Source: Burkholderia gladioli (GTDB taxonomy: Bacteria; Pseudomonadota; Gammaproteobacteria; Burkholderiales; Burkholderiaceae). From it: DNA of 64,000 bases. Under the pieces are notes generated by a model that was given only the letters and a program-made list of their open reading frames with translations, had not been told where the DNA came from and searched no databases. Below are positions 26,382-36,721 of the stretch, in pieces. The DNA is taken from the NCBI RefSeq assembly GCF_000959725.1, contig NZ_CP009322.1:124001-188000 (forward strand), read 5' to 3'. Both the position numbers and the translations under genes were made by a program. Position 1 is the stretch's first letter. Every line of letters starts with the position of its first letter.

Positions 26382-26825
26382 TCAGCCGTTGCGCGAGGCC
26401 ACCAGGAAGGCGCCGAGCACCAGCACGCCCGCGCCCAGCAGGGTCCGCGCCGACAGCGCGCCGCCATGCGCCCCGGCGCTGTCGAGCAGCAGCCCGAACA
26501 CCAGTTGGCTGGCCACCAGCACGGCGATCGTGGTGCCCGCGCCGAAACGCTGGTAGCCATGGATGCTGGCGAACACGAAGAAGGCGCCGAGCAGCCCGGG
26601 CACCAGGCCCCAGCCGCGCAGCGCGCCGGCCAGTTCGCCGAAGCCGGCCTTGCCCGAGCGCATCGCCAGCAGGGTCAAGAGCGCGGCGAGCCCGACCGAG
26701 GAATTGACGATCAGCGCGATCAGCACCGTCGAGGCCGATTCGGTGATGCGCGCCATCAGGGTGTTCTGCACCACCACGGCCGCGCCCGCGCCGACCAGCA
26801 GGCAGAACGGCAGCCACGGCATCAT
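26382..26825 (-). CDS. YdcZ-type DMT-superfamily membrane protein
   Basis: 147 residues from MMPWLPFCLL; the start overlaps the stop of the upstream acetyltransferase by 4 bases (ATGA). Five hydrophobic segments and the pattern VLIALIVNSSVGLAALLTLL and ...GYQRFGAGTTIAVLVASQLVFGLLLDS...GAHGG match the DUF606/YdcZ family of half-size DMT proteins, thought to function as dimers in small-molecule export. Coupled to a phosphinothricin-type GNAT gene, hinting at a shared detoxification role. Confidence 0.88.
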   Translation of the reverse strand: MMPWLPFCLLVGAGAAVVVQNTLMARITESASTVLIALIVNSSVGLAALLTLLAMRSGKAGFGELAGALRGWGLVPGLLGAFFVFASIHGYQRFGAGTTIAVLVASQLVFGLLLDSAGAHGGALSARTLLGAGVLVLGAFLVASRNG

Positions 26826-27346
26826 GGGCGCGGCGCGTCCGGGGTCGGCCGCGCATCCAGCGTCAACTGCATGAATGTCAGGTCCAGCCACTTGCCGAAC
26901 TTCATGCCGACCTGCTTCAGGGTGCCGGTATGGACGAAGCCGAGCCGCTCGTGCAGGCGCACCGAGCCGGAATTGTTGGCCTCGATGCCGGCCACCATCA
27001 CGTGCTTGCCGATCGCGCGCGCCCGCTCGATCAGCACCGCCATCAGTTGCGGGCCGAGGCCGCGGCCGCGCTGGTCGTCGCGCACGTAGATCGAGTGCTC
27101 GACCGTGCCGCGAAAGCCGTCGAAGGCGCGCCAGTCGCCGAACGAGGCGTAGGCGAGCACCTCGCCGGCTTCGTCGATGCCCACCAGCACCGGATAACCG
27201 GCCTTGCGCCGATCGGCGAGCCAGGCCAGGCGATTGGCCGTGTCGACGGCGGTCTCGTTCCAGATCGCCGTGGTCTGCAGGACCGCGTGGTTGTAGATGG
27301 CCGTGATACCTTCGATGTCCTGCGGGCCCGCGTCGCGAATTTCCAT
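26822..27346 (-). CDS. Phosphinothricin N-acetyltransferase-like GNAT protein
   Basis: 174 residues with GGAGG upstream of ATG 27346. MEIRDAGPQDIEGITAIYNHAVLQTTAIWNE is the PAT/bar-type N-terminus; VEHSIYVRDDQRGRGLGPQLMAVLIERA holds the acetyl-CoA loop QRGRGLG, followed by MVAGIEANNSGSVRLHERLGFVHTGTLKQVGMKFGKWLDL. Such enzymes acetylate phosphinothricin, methionine sulfone or similar amino acids. It is the first gene of a pair with the YdcZ-type protein and divergent from an XRE-cupin regulator. Confidence 0.92.
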   Translation of the reverse strand: MEIRDAGPQDIEGITAIYNHAVLQTTAIWNETAVDTANRLAWLADRRKAGYPVLVGIDEAGEVLAYASFGDWRAFDGFRGTVEHSIYVRDDQRGRGLGPQLMAVLIERARAIGKHVMVAGIEANNSGSVRLHERLGFVHTGTLKQVGMKFGKWLDLTFMQLTLDARPTPDAPRP

Positions 27347-27373
27347 GCCAGCCTCCTTGGGCTGTCCACTAAA

Positions 27374-27952
27374 TTGAAACGAGTGTACACCATAGTAGAC
27401 GATATCGATCAACGAATCGGCGCCCGGATTCGCGCCGAGCGCGAGAGCCGCGGCTGGTCGCTGACCAATCTCGCCGAGAATTCGGGCGTGTCGCGCGCCA
27501 TGATCCACAAGATCGAGCGCGGCGAGAGCAGCCCGACCGCCACCTCGCTGGCCAAGCTGGCGGGGGCCTTCAACCTGAGCATGTCGGCCCTGCTGGCGCT
27601 GGCCGAGCTGGAGGACGGGCGGCTGCTGCGGGTGGACGACCAGCCGGTCTGGGTCGATCCGCAAAGCGGCTACGTGCGCCGCCACGTCTCGCCGAAATCG
27701 GTGTCGCCGCTGACCCTGGTCGAGATCGACCTGCCGCCGGGTGCCGGGATTCCCATGCCGGCCTCGGCCTACCTGAACATGCGGCAGTTGATCTGGGTGC
27801 TGGACGGCACGCTGGTGTTCGTCGAGGGCGGCGAGCGCCATGAACTGCAGGCGGGCGACTGCCTGGAGATCGGGCCGCCCGCCGATTGCGAATTCCGCAA
27901 CGACAGCGCGGCGAACTGCAAGTACGCGGTGATCGTGCTGAGGAAGGGCTAG
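27374..27952 (+). CDS. XRE-family regulator with C-terminal cupin domain
   Basis: About 192 residues. Helix-turn-helix near residues 10-60 (IRAERESRGWSLTNLAENSGVSRAMIHKIERGESSPTATSLAKLAGAF) and a cupin_2 domain at about 115-190 (LNMRQLIWVLDGTLVFVEGGERHELQAGDCLEIGP). No ATG is suitably placed; TTG 27374 (MKRVYTIV) is chosen, with GTG 27383 as alternative, so the N-terminus is uncertain. It is divergent from the GNAT/YdcZ pair (27 bp between proposed starts) and likely controls it, as similar regulators do next to transporter genes. Confidence 0.85.
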   Translation: MKRVYTIVDDIDQRIGARIRAERESRGWSLTNLAENSGVSRAMIHKIERGESSPTATSLAKLAGAFNLSMSALLALAELEDGRLLRVDDQPVWVDPQSGYVRRHVSPKSVSPLTLVEIDLPPGAGIPMPASAYLNMRQLIWVLDGTLVFVEGGERHELQAGDCLEIGPPADCEFRNDSAANCKYAVIVLRKG

Positions 27953-28079
27953 GGCGCCCCGCCCGTGCAAGGATCGGGCGCCGTGGGGAATAAAGTCCCG
28001 GGCCGGACCGTTCTGTTGTCGAGCCGATGCGCGTCCACGCTGCATCGGGGCTTTCCGTTCGACATCCACAGGAGGCTGC

Positions 28080-28838
28080 ATGGCCCTCGGCTTGAACCGG
28101 TTTTTCCTCAGCGACACGCAATCCTTCACCAAGCAGAACTACCTGACCACGGCCGGCGTGTTCCAGGTCGGCGATCAGGTCGACGCGGTCGACCTGCGCA
28201 AGGTGGGCGAGGGCCAGCTCAAGGCGGTGCGGATCGCGCCGACCACCCAGGCCGAGATCGCCGACGACTCGCCGATCCCCGCTTACTGGGTGCCGCAAGG
28301 TGGCTCCTGCGATATCCCGGTGCTGGCCACCGATCGCAAGTATGTGTTCACGCCGGATTTTTCCGGCTGCTCGCTGCTGGTCGACCAGCTCAACGACCGG
28401 ACCTTCCGCGTCTATCACGTCACGGGCGGCAGCAGCTATCTGCAGACCGAATACAAGAACCGCCGCGCCTCGAGCTCGAAGCTCGCCGCGGCCCTGACGC
28501 ACGAGGGCTACGGCACGCGCGAATCGCCCCGCGCGCTGCTGTTCATGATGTTTGATTCGGGGCGCTGGTGGATCTGCTACCAGAGCCAGACGGGCGCCGG
28601 CTACGGCCTGGTGGATGGCGACAAGGTGATGCCGGTGGCGGGCTCGAGCGCGCTCGACACGATCCGCAGCGCGGGCCGCATGCCGGTGGCCAACGTGCTG
28701 CGGGGCGAGTCGCCGCTGTTCACCGGCGACAAGCTGTGCGACGGACAACTGATCGTGTCGCGCCCGCCCAGCCCGGTGGCGGGGCAGCCGCGGTTGCCGC
28801 CGCTGTCGCCCCAGCCCTGGCTGCACCCGGAGGCTTGA
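28080..28838 (+). CDS. Candidate CNF1/BLF1-like glutamine deamidase (unrecognised by simple similarity)
   Basis: 252 residues with AGGAGG 6-9 bases before the ATG. No signal peptide or membrane segment. The segment 92-117 (PDFSGC then LLVDQL and FRVYHVTGG) has the SGC nucleophile and downstream His arrangement of the CNF1 catalytic domain (C866/H881) and of Burkholderia lethal factor 1 (C94/H106, motif LSGC); here C97 and H113, 16 residues apart. The rest is beta-rich (RWWICYQSQTGAGYGLVDGDKVMPV) and the C-terminus is Pro-rich. These enzymes deamidate Gln in Rho GTPases or eIF4A. Overall identity is low, so this is a motif-and-architecture inference. It stands alone between unrelated loci. Confidence 0.5.
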   Translation: MALGLNRFFLSDTQSFTKQNYLTTAGVFQVGDQVDAVDLRKVGEGQLKAVRIAPTTQAEIADDSPIPAYWVPQGGSCDIPVLATDRKYVFTPDFSGCSLLVDQLNDRTFRVYHVTGGSSYLQTEYKNRRASSSKLAAALTHEGYGTRESPRALLFMMFDSGRWWICYQSQTGAGYGLVDGDKVMPVAGSSALDTIRSAGRMPVANVLRGESPLFTGDKLCDGQLIVSRPPSPVAGQPRLPPLSPQPWLHPEA

Positions 28839-28871
28839 GCGCGCCGGGTTCGGGCCGTGTCGGGCCCTTGC

Positions 28872-29723
28872 TCAGCCCTTGGTCGCGCCGAAGGTCAGCC
28901 CCGCCACGAAGTGCTTCTGCATCAGGAAGAACATCGCCACCGAGGGCATCGCGGCCAGCACCGAGCCGGCCGAGACCAGGTTCCAGGAGGTGGTCCACTG
29001 CCCCTTGAGGGCGGCCACGCCGACCGTGATCGGCGCGGCGTCGTCGCCCTGCGTCAGGCACAGCGCCCAGAAGTAGTCGTTCCAGACGAAGGTGAACACC
29101 AGGATCGAGAGCGCGGCCAGCGCGGGCCGGATCAGCGGCAGGATGATGCGCACGAACACGGTCCATTCGCCGGCGCCCTCGATGCGCGCGGCTTCCACCA
29201 GCTCGAACGGCAACTGCTTGATGAAGTTGCGCAGGAACAGCGCGCAGAAGCCGGTCTGGAACGAGAGATGGAACAGGATCAGGCCGCCCACCGAATTGTA
29301 GAGGCCGAGCTTGAGCGTGAGGTCGCGCACCGGGATCATCAGCACCTGGATCGGCACGAAATTGCCGGCCACGAACACGGTGAACAGCGAGGCATTGCCG
29401 GGAAAGCGGTAGATCGCCAGCGCGAAGCCGGCCATCGCCGCCAGCAGGATCGCGCCGGCCACGGCGGGCACCGTGATCAGCACGCTGTTCCAGAGGTAAT
29501 GCAGCATCGGCGAGGCGGTCAGCGCCTCGCGGTAGTTGGCGACGATCGCGATGTGTCGTGGCCAGTCCCAGTAGTGGCCCGCGCTCAGTTCCTCGGAGGA
29601 GCGCACCGAGGTGAGCAGCACGGCGAGCAGCGGCAGCAGCCACACCAGCAGCGCGAGCGGCAGCGACAGCTTGTAGAGCGCGCGCGAGGCGGGTTTCCAG
29701 CGTTCGATCGGAGTCGGAAACAT
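28872..29723 (-). CDS. Sugar ABC importer permease, MalG type
   Basis: 283 residues with six hydrophobic segments. The EAA loop ELVEAARIEGAGEWTVFVRIILPLIRPAL (about 187-215) places it in the CUT1 family. It pairs with the MalF-type gene 25 bases upstream. Member of the minus-strand cluster SBP-MalF-MalG beside GH42, indicating uptake of galactosides. The gene ends at FGATKG. Confidence 0.93.
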   Translation of the reverse strand: MFPTPIERWKPASRALYKLSLPLALLVWLLPLLAVLLTSVRSSEELSAGHYWDWPRHIAIVANYREALTASPMLHYLWNSVLITVPAVAGAILLAAMAGFALAIYRFPGNASLFTVFVAGNFVPIQVLMIPVRDLTLKLGLYNSVGGLILFHLSFQTGFCALFLRNFIKQLPFELVEAARIEGAGEWTVFVRIILPLIRPALAALSILVFTFVWNDYFWALCLTQGDDAAPITVGVAALKGQWTTSWNLVSAGSVLAAMPSVAMFFLMQKHFVAGLTFGATKG

Positions 29724-29748
29724 CGGGGTCTCCCGGGTGGCCTGGGGG

Positions 29749-30729
29749 TCAGCGTTCGCTGCGCAGCAGGTGGCGCAGGTGGAACACGATGTAGAGCATC
29801 ATGATCGCGAACAGCACGACCGCGATGGCGGACGAATAACCGAGCCGGTAGTACTTGATCGCCTGGTCGTACATGTAGTACGCGAGCACGGTGGAGCTGT
29901 CGAACGGGCCGCCGCCCGTCATCACCGAGATCAGGTCGAAGCTGCGCAGCGCGCCGATCACGGTCACCACGATCGCCATGAAGGTGGCTGGCCGCAACTG
30001 CGGCAACACCACGTGCCACAGCAGGGTCCAGCCTTTCGCGCCTTCCATGCGGGCCGCCTCGATCTGTTCGGCGTTGAGCGTGGTCAGCCCGGTCAGGTAG
30101 AGGATCATGCAGTAGGCGGTTTGCGGCCACAGCGCCGCGAAGATGATGCCGGGCGTGGCGTAGCGCGGATCGCCGAGCACCGGGATGCCGTGCCCGAGCA
30201 GCAGCTTGAGCAGGCCGAAGGTGGGATCGTAGAACCACGAGTAGATCAGCCCGACCACCACCCCCGACAACACGAAGGGCGCGAAGAACAGCGACTTCAG
30301 CAGCCGCATGCCGGCCAGCGCCTGGTTCAGGTACAGCGCGATCGCCAGGCCGAAGGGCGGCGCCAGCAGGAACAGCAGCAGCCAGATCAGGTTGTTCTTC
30401 AGCGCCGTGTAGAAAGTGTCGGCGTGCAGCAGCTCGGCGTAGTTGTCGAGCCCGATGAAGCCGGGCTCGCTCATGCCGTCCCAGTGGTAGAAGGACAGGC
30501 GGATCGTCGAGATCACCGGCCACACCACGTAGAGCGCGAACATCAGGCAGGCCGGCGCGAGGAACAGGAAGGCGGCGAGCCGGTGGCGATGCGGCCGCCG
30601 GCGACGCGCGGGCGGCGCCAGCGAGCGTTCGCGCCGCGCGGACGCGGGGCGCGCGCCCTCGTCGCCGGGCGGCGCGGCGGTGGGCGAGAGCGACGAGGAC
30701 ACGGACGAAGGCAAGACGGAACGGGGCAC
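29749..30729 (-). CDS. Sugar ABC importer permease, MalF type
   Basis: 326 residues. About 48 residues of disordered, Arg/Pro/Ser-rich N-terminus precede the first membrane segment (RLAAFLFLAPACLMFALYVVWP). EAA loop EQIEAARMEGAKGWTLLWHVVLPQLRP near 208-234. CUT1 family partner of the MalG-type subunit. The alternative start near the first TM would remove the low-complexity tail and cannot be excluded. Confidence 0.92.
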   Translation of the reverse strand: MPRSVLPSSVSSSLSPTAAPPGDEGARPASARRERSLAPPARRRRPHRHRLAAFLFLAPACLMFALYVVWPVISTIRLSFYHWDGMSEPGFIGLDNYAELLHADTFYTALKNNLIWLLLFLLAPPFGLAIALYLNQALAGMRLLKSLFFAPFVLSGVVVGLIYSWFYDPTFGLLKLLLGHGIPVLGDPRYATPGIIFAALWPQTAYCMILYLTGLTTLNAEQIEAARMEGAKGWTLLWHVVLPQLRPATFMAIVVTVIGALRSFDLISVMTGGGPFDSSTVLAYYMYDQAIKYYRLGYSSAIAVVLFAIMMLYIVFHLRHLLRSER

Positions 30730-30788
30730 GGCCGATCTCCTGAACCTCCGGAAGCGGCGGCGCGCGAGGCTGCGCCGCCGCTTCCGGC

Positions 30789-32051
30789 TTACTTCCTGTA
30801 GATGCGCTGGCGGGCGGCTTCGAGTTGCGCGAGCACCGCGTCGAGCCGGCTCGGGTCGGCCAGGAACTGCTGCATGCCCTTCATGCCCTCGTCGGCCATC
30901 TCCTTGGTCATGTCGCGATCGTAGAACTGCGCGAGGCCGCCCTTGGTGCCGGCCAGCATGCGGAACGCGATCTGCGAGATCGGCTCGTCCGGCGCCGGCG
31001 ACTGGCTGTTCGCCGACAGCGAGCCGAGCCCCTTGGCGAGCTGCGCGCCCACGGCAGGCGTCTCGACGAAGGCGAGGAAGGCGCGCGCCTCGGCCTTGTT
31101 CTTCGCCTTGGCGGGAATGTGCAGCGATTCGACCGGCGCATCCTCGGCGGTCGGCACGTTCGGGTCCATGATGGGGAAGCGGAAGAAGCCGATGTCCTGC
31201 CGCGCGGCCGGCGTGAAGCCGCCGGTGATGAAGGTGCCCATCAGCATCATCGCGGCCTTGCCCTGGAACAGGAAGGGCTGGGCCGCGTCGAGATCGTAGG
31301 ACAGCGCGTTGTCGATGAAGTAGCCGGCGTCGATCAACTGCTTCCAGGCGGCATAGACCTTCTTCACGCGCGCGTCGGTATAAGCGACCTCGCCCGCCAT
31401 CAACTGCTGGTGGAAGGCATTGCCGTTCAGGCGCAGGTCCAGGTAGTCGAACCAGCCCGCGAGCGTCCAGGCATCGCGCCCGCCCACCGCGATCGGCGCG
31501 ACGCCGGCCGCCTTCAGCTTCTTGCAGGCATCGAGGAATTCGGCCCAGTTGCCCGGCTCGCCGGCGATGCCGGCCTTCTTGAAGGCGCTGCGGCTGTAGA
31601 ACATGCCCCAGCCGTAGTAGACGGTCGGCGCCGCGTAGGGCTTGCCCTGGTAGGAGGAGGCTTCCTTGGTGGAGGCGTACATGCTGTCCCAGTGGTTCTT
31701 CTGCCAGTCCTGGGAGAGATCCTCGAACAGCCCGCGCTTGGCGTAGTAGGCCATGCGCTCGCCGTCATGCCAGTTGACGATGTCGGGCGGCGCGGTCATC
31801 AGCCAGTTCGGCAACTGCACCTTGTAGGCCTCCTCGTCGACGAAGGACAGCTTGACCTCGGTGCCGGGATGCGCCTTGCGGAACGCGTCGATCACCTCGC
31901 TCCAAACCGCGCGCTGGCTCGCGCCCTTGAAGGCGATATTGACGTTCAGCGTATCGGCCTGCGCGAGCGGCGCGCCGAGGCCGGCGAGCAAGGCGGCGAG
32001 CGCGACGTACCTGGCGAGGCCGCGGCGCGTGCGTGACTGATGGATCTGCAT
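30789..32051 (-). CDS. Sugar ABC importer, extracellular solute-binding protein (family 1)
   Basis: 420 residues with an Arg-rich n-region and signal peptide cleaved near residue 32 (AQA/DTLN). Family 1 binding-protein features include LSFVDEEAYKVQLPNWLMTAPPDIVNWHDGERMAYYAKRGLFEDLS and GKAAMMLMGTFITGGF. It is the first gene of the transport cluster, directly downstream of the GH42 gene, and delivers sugar to the MalFG-type permease. Confidence 0.93.
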   Translation of the reverse strand: MQIHQSRTRRGLARYVALAALLAGLGAPLAQADTLNVNIAFKGASQRAVWSEVIDAFRKAHPGTEVKLSFVDEEAYKVQLPNWLMTAPPDIVNWHDGERMAYYAKRGLFEDLSQDWQKNHWDSMYASTKEASSYQGKPYAAPTVYYGWGMFYSRSAFKKAGIAGEPGNWAEFLDACKKLKAAGVAPIAVGGRDAWTLAGWFDYLDLRLNGNAFHQQLMAGEVAYTDARVKKVYAAWKQLIDAGYFIDNALSYDLDAAQPFLFQGKAAMMLMGTFITGGFTPAARQDIGFFRFPIMDPNVPTAEDAPVESLHIPAKAKNKAEARAFLAFVETPAVGAQLAKGLGSLSANSQSPAPDEPISQIAFRMLAGTKGGLAQFYDRDMTKEMADEGMKGMQQFLADPSRLDAVLAQLEAARQRIYRK

Positions 32052-32099
32052 CTGCTGTCTCCTTGTCTGGACTGCGTTTTATGGTGTCTCGGTCCTGGC

Positions 32100-34106
32100 T
32101 TATTGCGTGGCGTCGTGCTCGGGCGAGCGATAGGCGGCGACGCCGGCCGCCTCGATGTGCCGCGTGCCGATCACGATCGCCGCATCGGGGATGGCTGCAT
32201 CGAGCGTGTGGGCACCGGGGCCGTAGTTGAAGACCCAGGTGAGCTTGCCGCGCCGGCTGACGCGCACCGCGTCGCCGAGCGCGACCGGCTCGAGGCCGGC
32301 TTCGCGGGCGATGCGGGCGAACAGCGCGGCCGTGGTGGCCTCGTCGAACAGGCTCGCGAGATAGTGCAGCGAGCCGTGGCGCAGCCAGGCCGGGTGGCCG
32401 TCCTCGAAGCGCGCGCGAATTTCGGTGGCGGCGTGCCCGGCCTCGACCAGGTCGCGCCAGTGATGCGCCTCGCCCCGGTGCGCGGCCTCGTGTTCGGTCG
32501 CGGCGAGTTGTACCGGCTCGGCCAGGTTCGGCCGCAGCGATTCCACGCGCCACACGCGGATCGGCAGGATCGAGGCCAGCGGGCCGGGCGGCAATTCGGC
32601 GGGAATCCGCAGCTCGGCCGTCTTCGAGCCGCTGCGCGGGCCCAGCACCACCTGCGCGCCGCTGGCGGCCAGCCGCGCGGCGAAGTCGTCGGGCAGGATC
32701 GGCAGCGGCGGCACCACCACCAGGCGGTAGCCGTCGAGCGGCGCGTCGGCCGGCACGATGTCGACGTCGAGGCCGAGCGAGCGCAGCGCCGAGTAGTACT
32801 CGACGGCGAAGCGCGGATAGTGGAAGTCGGCGCCTTGCGGGTGGATCTCGAACAGCCATTTCGCGGTGTAGTCGAACACCAGCGCGACGCGGGCGCGTAT
32901 CGGGCCGCTCGCGTCGGCGTCGCGATCGGCCCGCAGCGCGCGCAGTTCCTCGGCGACGACGGCGGCTTCCTTGCCGCCGAGATCGAGCCGGTTGTCCGGC
33001 GTGTTCAGCCCGGCATGCATCTGCTCCTGCGCGAACGGCGCCTGGCGCCAGCGGAAGTAGGACACGCAGCCGGCGCCGTGCGCGAAGGCTTCCCAGCTCC
33101 ACAGGCGCACCATGCCCGGCAGCGGCGAGGGGTTCCATTGCGCCCAGTTGACCGGCCCCGGCTGCTGCTCCATCACCCAGAACGGCAGCTTCGACATGCC
33201 GCGGTAGAGATCGTGGTTGAAGCTGGCGAAATCGGGATGCCCGGTGCGCAGGTAGCGCGCCTTCACCGCCGGCGCGTACCACTGCTCCTCGAGCGCGCCG
33301 AGCGGGTAGCTGTCCCAGGCGGCGATGTCGAGATCGGCCGCCACCGGGTAGTGGTCGAACTCGGTGAACAGTTGCATGAAGTTGTGCGCGATCGGCCGTC
33401 CCGGCGAATGCGCGCGGATCAGCTCGACCTGCATGCGGTTGTAGCGGCGCACCTCGTCCGAGGCGAAGCGGCGGTAGTCGAGCCGATGCGAGGGATGCGC
33501 CTCGGTGACGGTGCCGACCGGCGCGTCGATCTCCTCGAAGCCACGATACTCCATGCTCCAGAACACCGTGCCCCAGGCCGCGTTGAGCGCGCCGATGTTG
33601 CCGTAGCGCGTGCGCAGCCAGTCGCGGAAACGCGCCAGCGCGGCCGGCGAGTAGCTGAGCACCGTGTGGTGGCAGCCGTATTCGTTGTCGGTCTGCCAGT
33701 AGGCGACGGCCGGATGTTCGCCGTAGCGCCGCGCGACCGCCTCGCAGATGCGTCGTGAGGCTTCGAGATAAACGGGCGAGGAGAAATCGTAGTGGCGCCG
33801 CGAGCCGAACTGGCGCGGCCGGCCGTCGGCGCCGATCGCGAGGATCTCGGGATGAAGGTCGATCAGCCATTTCGGCGGCGTCGCGGTGGGCGTGCACATC
33901 ACCACCTGCAGGCCCGCCGCGCCGAGCGTGTCGATCGCGCGATCGAGCCAGCCCCAGTCGTATTCGCCGGGCGTGGGCTCGATCCGGCTCCAGGCGAATT
34001 CGGCGATGCGCACGCGCTCGATGCCGAGCGCCTTCATGCGCGCGGCGTCGTCGCGCCAGAGGGCTTCGGGCCAGTGCTCGGGGTAGTAGCAGACGCCAAG
34101 ATGCAT
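32100..34106 (-). CDS. Beta-galactosidase, glycoside hydrolase family 42
   Basis: 668 residues. The N-terminus [44 protein letters not shown] is the GH42 signature. Acid/base E142 ([12 protein letters not shown]) and nucleophile E313 (FWVMEQQPG) are present. The C-terminal part contains the trimerisation domain and a beta domain. No signal peptide, so it acts in the cytoplasm on imported galactosides. It sits between the binding protein and the ATPase gene of a CUT1 importer under LacI control. Confidence 0.95.
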   Translation of the reverse strand: MHLGVCYYPEHWPEALWRDDAARMKALGIERVRIAEFAWSRIEPTPGEYDWGWLDRAIDTLGAAGLQVVMCTPTATPPKWLIDLHPEILAIGADGRPRQFGSRRHYDFSSPVYLEASRRICEAVARRYGEHPAVAYWQTDNEYGCHHTVLSYSPAALARFRDWLRTRYGNIGALNAAWGTVFWSMEYRGFEEIDAPVGTVTEAHPSHRLDYRRFASDEVRRYNRMQVELIRAHSPGRPIAHNFMQLFTEFDHYPVAADLDIAAWDSYPLGALEEQWYAPAVKARYLRTGHPDFASFNHDLYRGMSKLPFWVMEQQPGPVNWAQWNPSPLPGMVRLWSWEAFAHGAGCVSYFRWRQAPFAQEQMHAGLNTPDNRLDLGGKEAAVVAEELRALRADRDADASGPIRARVALVFDYTAKWLFEIHPQGADFHYPRFAVEYYSALRSLGLDVDIVPADAPLDGYRLVVVPPLPILPDDFAARLAASGAQVVLGPRSGSKTAELRIPAELPPGPLASILPIRVWRVESLRPNLAEPVQLAATEHEAAHRGEAHHWRDLVEAGHAATEIRARFEDGHPAWLRHGSLHYLASLFDEATTAALFARIAREAGLEPVALGDAVRVSRRGKLTWVFNYGPGAHTLDAAIPDAAIVIGTRHIEAAGVAAYRSPEHDATQ

Positions 34107-34143
34107 CGGGGGTTCCTCGTGCGGGTACGTTCGTCAGGTCAGG

Positions 34144-35316
<1,173 letters not shown>

Positions 35317-35354
35317 TCCCGCGTCTCCATGATTTAATTGCGCTCGAAGTGCGA

Positions 35355-35366
35355 TTAAGCGCTTAA
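35355..35366. promoter_or_regulatory. Probable LacI-family operator
   Basis: TTAAGCGCTTAA is a perfect 12-bp palindrome with a central CG, the form preferred by LacI/GalR regulators. It is 39 bases upstream of the ATPase start and 125 upstream of the divergent lacI-type gene. Confidence 0.75.
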
Positions 35367-35490
35367 CCACTCAGCTTCGAAAAAACGATCGTCGAGGCGA
35401 TCGTCGTTTCCAGGCTCGGGTTGTTCATCGATCATCTAGCGCGATGCGCCAACTGGCAACTATTTTTCCGCTGTCCCAGATATTGACCTC

Positions 35491-36534
35491 ATGCCGACCC
35501 TGATCGACGTGGCCCGCGCCGCGGGCGTGACACCCGCCACCGTTTCCAACGTGCTGCGCAATCGCGGCCGGGTGGGCGCGAAGACGCGCGAGCGCGTGCT
35601 GGCCGCGATCGAGGCGCTGGGCTACCGGCCGCACCTGGCGGCGCGCGCCTTGGCGGAAGGGCGCGCGCCGACCATCGCGCTGATGGTGTCGAGCATCGCC
35701 AACCCCTTCTATCCCGAGTTCGCGCTGGCCGTCGAAAGCGCGCTGCGGCGCAGCGGCCGTTTCCTGATCATCTGCAATACCGAGGGCGATCCCGATACCG
35801 GCCGCGCCTATCTCGACCAGATCGCCGGCACCTTGTCCGAAGGCGTGCTGGTGATGAACGCGAACCTGCGTTTCGAGGACCTGCACGCCACCGAGGCACG
35901 CGGCGCGGCGGTGGTGCTGTGCATGTGGGAGCGGCCTGATGCGCCGCCGGGGCTGCCCTGCGTGGCGGTCGATTTCCGGCGCGCCGGCGAGCTGGCGGCC
36001 AATCACCTGCTCTCGCTCGGGCATCGCCGGATCGGCGCGATCGTCGGCAGCAAGGCCTGGGGCATCCACACGGCGCGCTACGAGGGCTTCGTGGCCGCAC
36101 TCGACGCGGCGGGCCTCGACGGCGCGGCGGCGCCGATGGTCTACGCGCCCGATACGATGCAGGGCGGCCAGGCCGCCGCGCGCGAACTGCTCGACGCGCA
36201 TCCCGACCTGAGCGCGCTGTTCACCACCAACGATCTGCCTGCGCTGGGCGCGATCCGCGCGGCGGCCGATGCCGGCATCGCCGTGCCGGCCGAGTTGTCG
36301 ATCGTCGGCATCACCGATATCCAGCTCGCCAGCGAATTCCGGCCGGCGCTGACCACCGTGACGGTGCCCACCGTCGAGGCGGCCGAGCAGGCGGTGGCCT
36401 TGCTCGACGAGTTGATCGCCGCGCGCGACGGCAGCGATTCCGGCCAAGGCGCCGCGCCGCGCATGTCCGTGAGTTCCGAGCCGCGCCTGGTGGTGCGCGA
36501 TTCGACCGGGCCGGCGCGTCCGATGCGCGACTAG
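35491..36534 (+). CDS. LacI-family transcriptional regulator of the galactoside locus
   Basis: 347 residues. N-terminal helix-turn-helix PTLIDVARAAGVTPATVSNVLRNRG, hinge ALGYRPHLAARALAEGR, then a periplasmic-binding-protein-like effector domain (IALMVSSIANPFYPEFALAVE, GHRRIGAIVG, ALFTTNDLPALGAIRAAADAG). Divergent from the importer-GH42 operon with a palindromic operator between. It probably represses uptake and hydrolysis of galactosides until an inducer is present. Confidence 0.93.
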   Translation: MPTLIDVARAAGVTPATVSNVLRNRGRVGAKTRERVLAAIEALGYRPHLAARALAEGRAPTIALMVSSIANPFYPEFALAVESALRRSGRFLIICNTEGDPDTGRAYLDQIAGTLSEGVLVMNANLRFEDLHATEARGAAVVLCMWERPDAPPGLPCVAVDFRRAGELAANHLLSLGHRRIGAIVGSKAWGIHTARYEGFVAALDAAGLDGAAAPMVYAPDTMQGGQAAARELLDAHPDLSALFTTNDLPALGAIRAAADAGIAVPAELSIVGITDIQLASEFRPALTTVTVPTVEAAEQAVALLDELIAARDGSDSGQGAAPRMSVSSEPRLVVRDSTGPARPMRD

Positions 36535-36541
36535 CGCGGGC

Positions 36542-36563
36542 GCTCGTTGCGTCCGCAACGAGC
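36542..36563 (+). terminator. Probable terminator of the LacI-type gene
   Basis: GCTCGTTGCG (36542-36551) and CGCAACGAGC (36554-36563) form a perfect 10-bp hairpin, 8 bases after the stop, followed by T-rich CGTTTCCGTTCCGTTTCC. Confidence 0.75.
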
Positions 36564-36683
36564 CGTTTCCGTTCCGTTTCCCGTCATGGCTTGCGCCGCC
36601 CATTGCCGGCGGCGGTAATCCTCCGACGATTTCCCTTCTTCCGTCCGACCTTTGTGCGTCGCATCGAGACGCTTGCTCATTGA

Positions 36684-36721
36684 ATGATGTTCGTCATATC
36701 ATGTTGCATGATGGTCGTCAT
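36684..36721. promoter_or_regulatory. Paired operator-like repeats upstream of the efflux operon
   Basis: ATGATGTTCGTCAT (36684-36697) and ATGATGGTCGTCAT (36708-36721) differ by one base, with starts 24 bp apart, and each has ATGA/TCAT ends. They lie 158-195 bases upstream of the membrane-fusion gene. They are likely binding sites for the regulator of the operon, perhaps the downstream TetR. Confidence 0.6.

Noticed and set aside
30789..33897. Long alternative minus-strand frame across the GH42 gene
   Set aside because: Out of frame with the GH42 and binding-protein genes and Arg-rich; both real genes have catalytic or signal motifs in their own frames.
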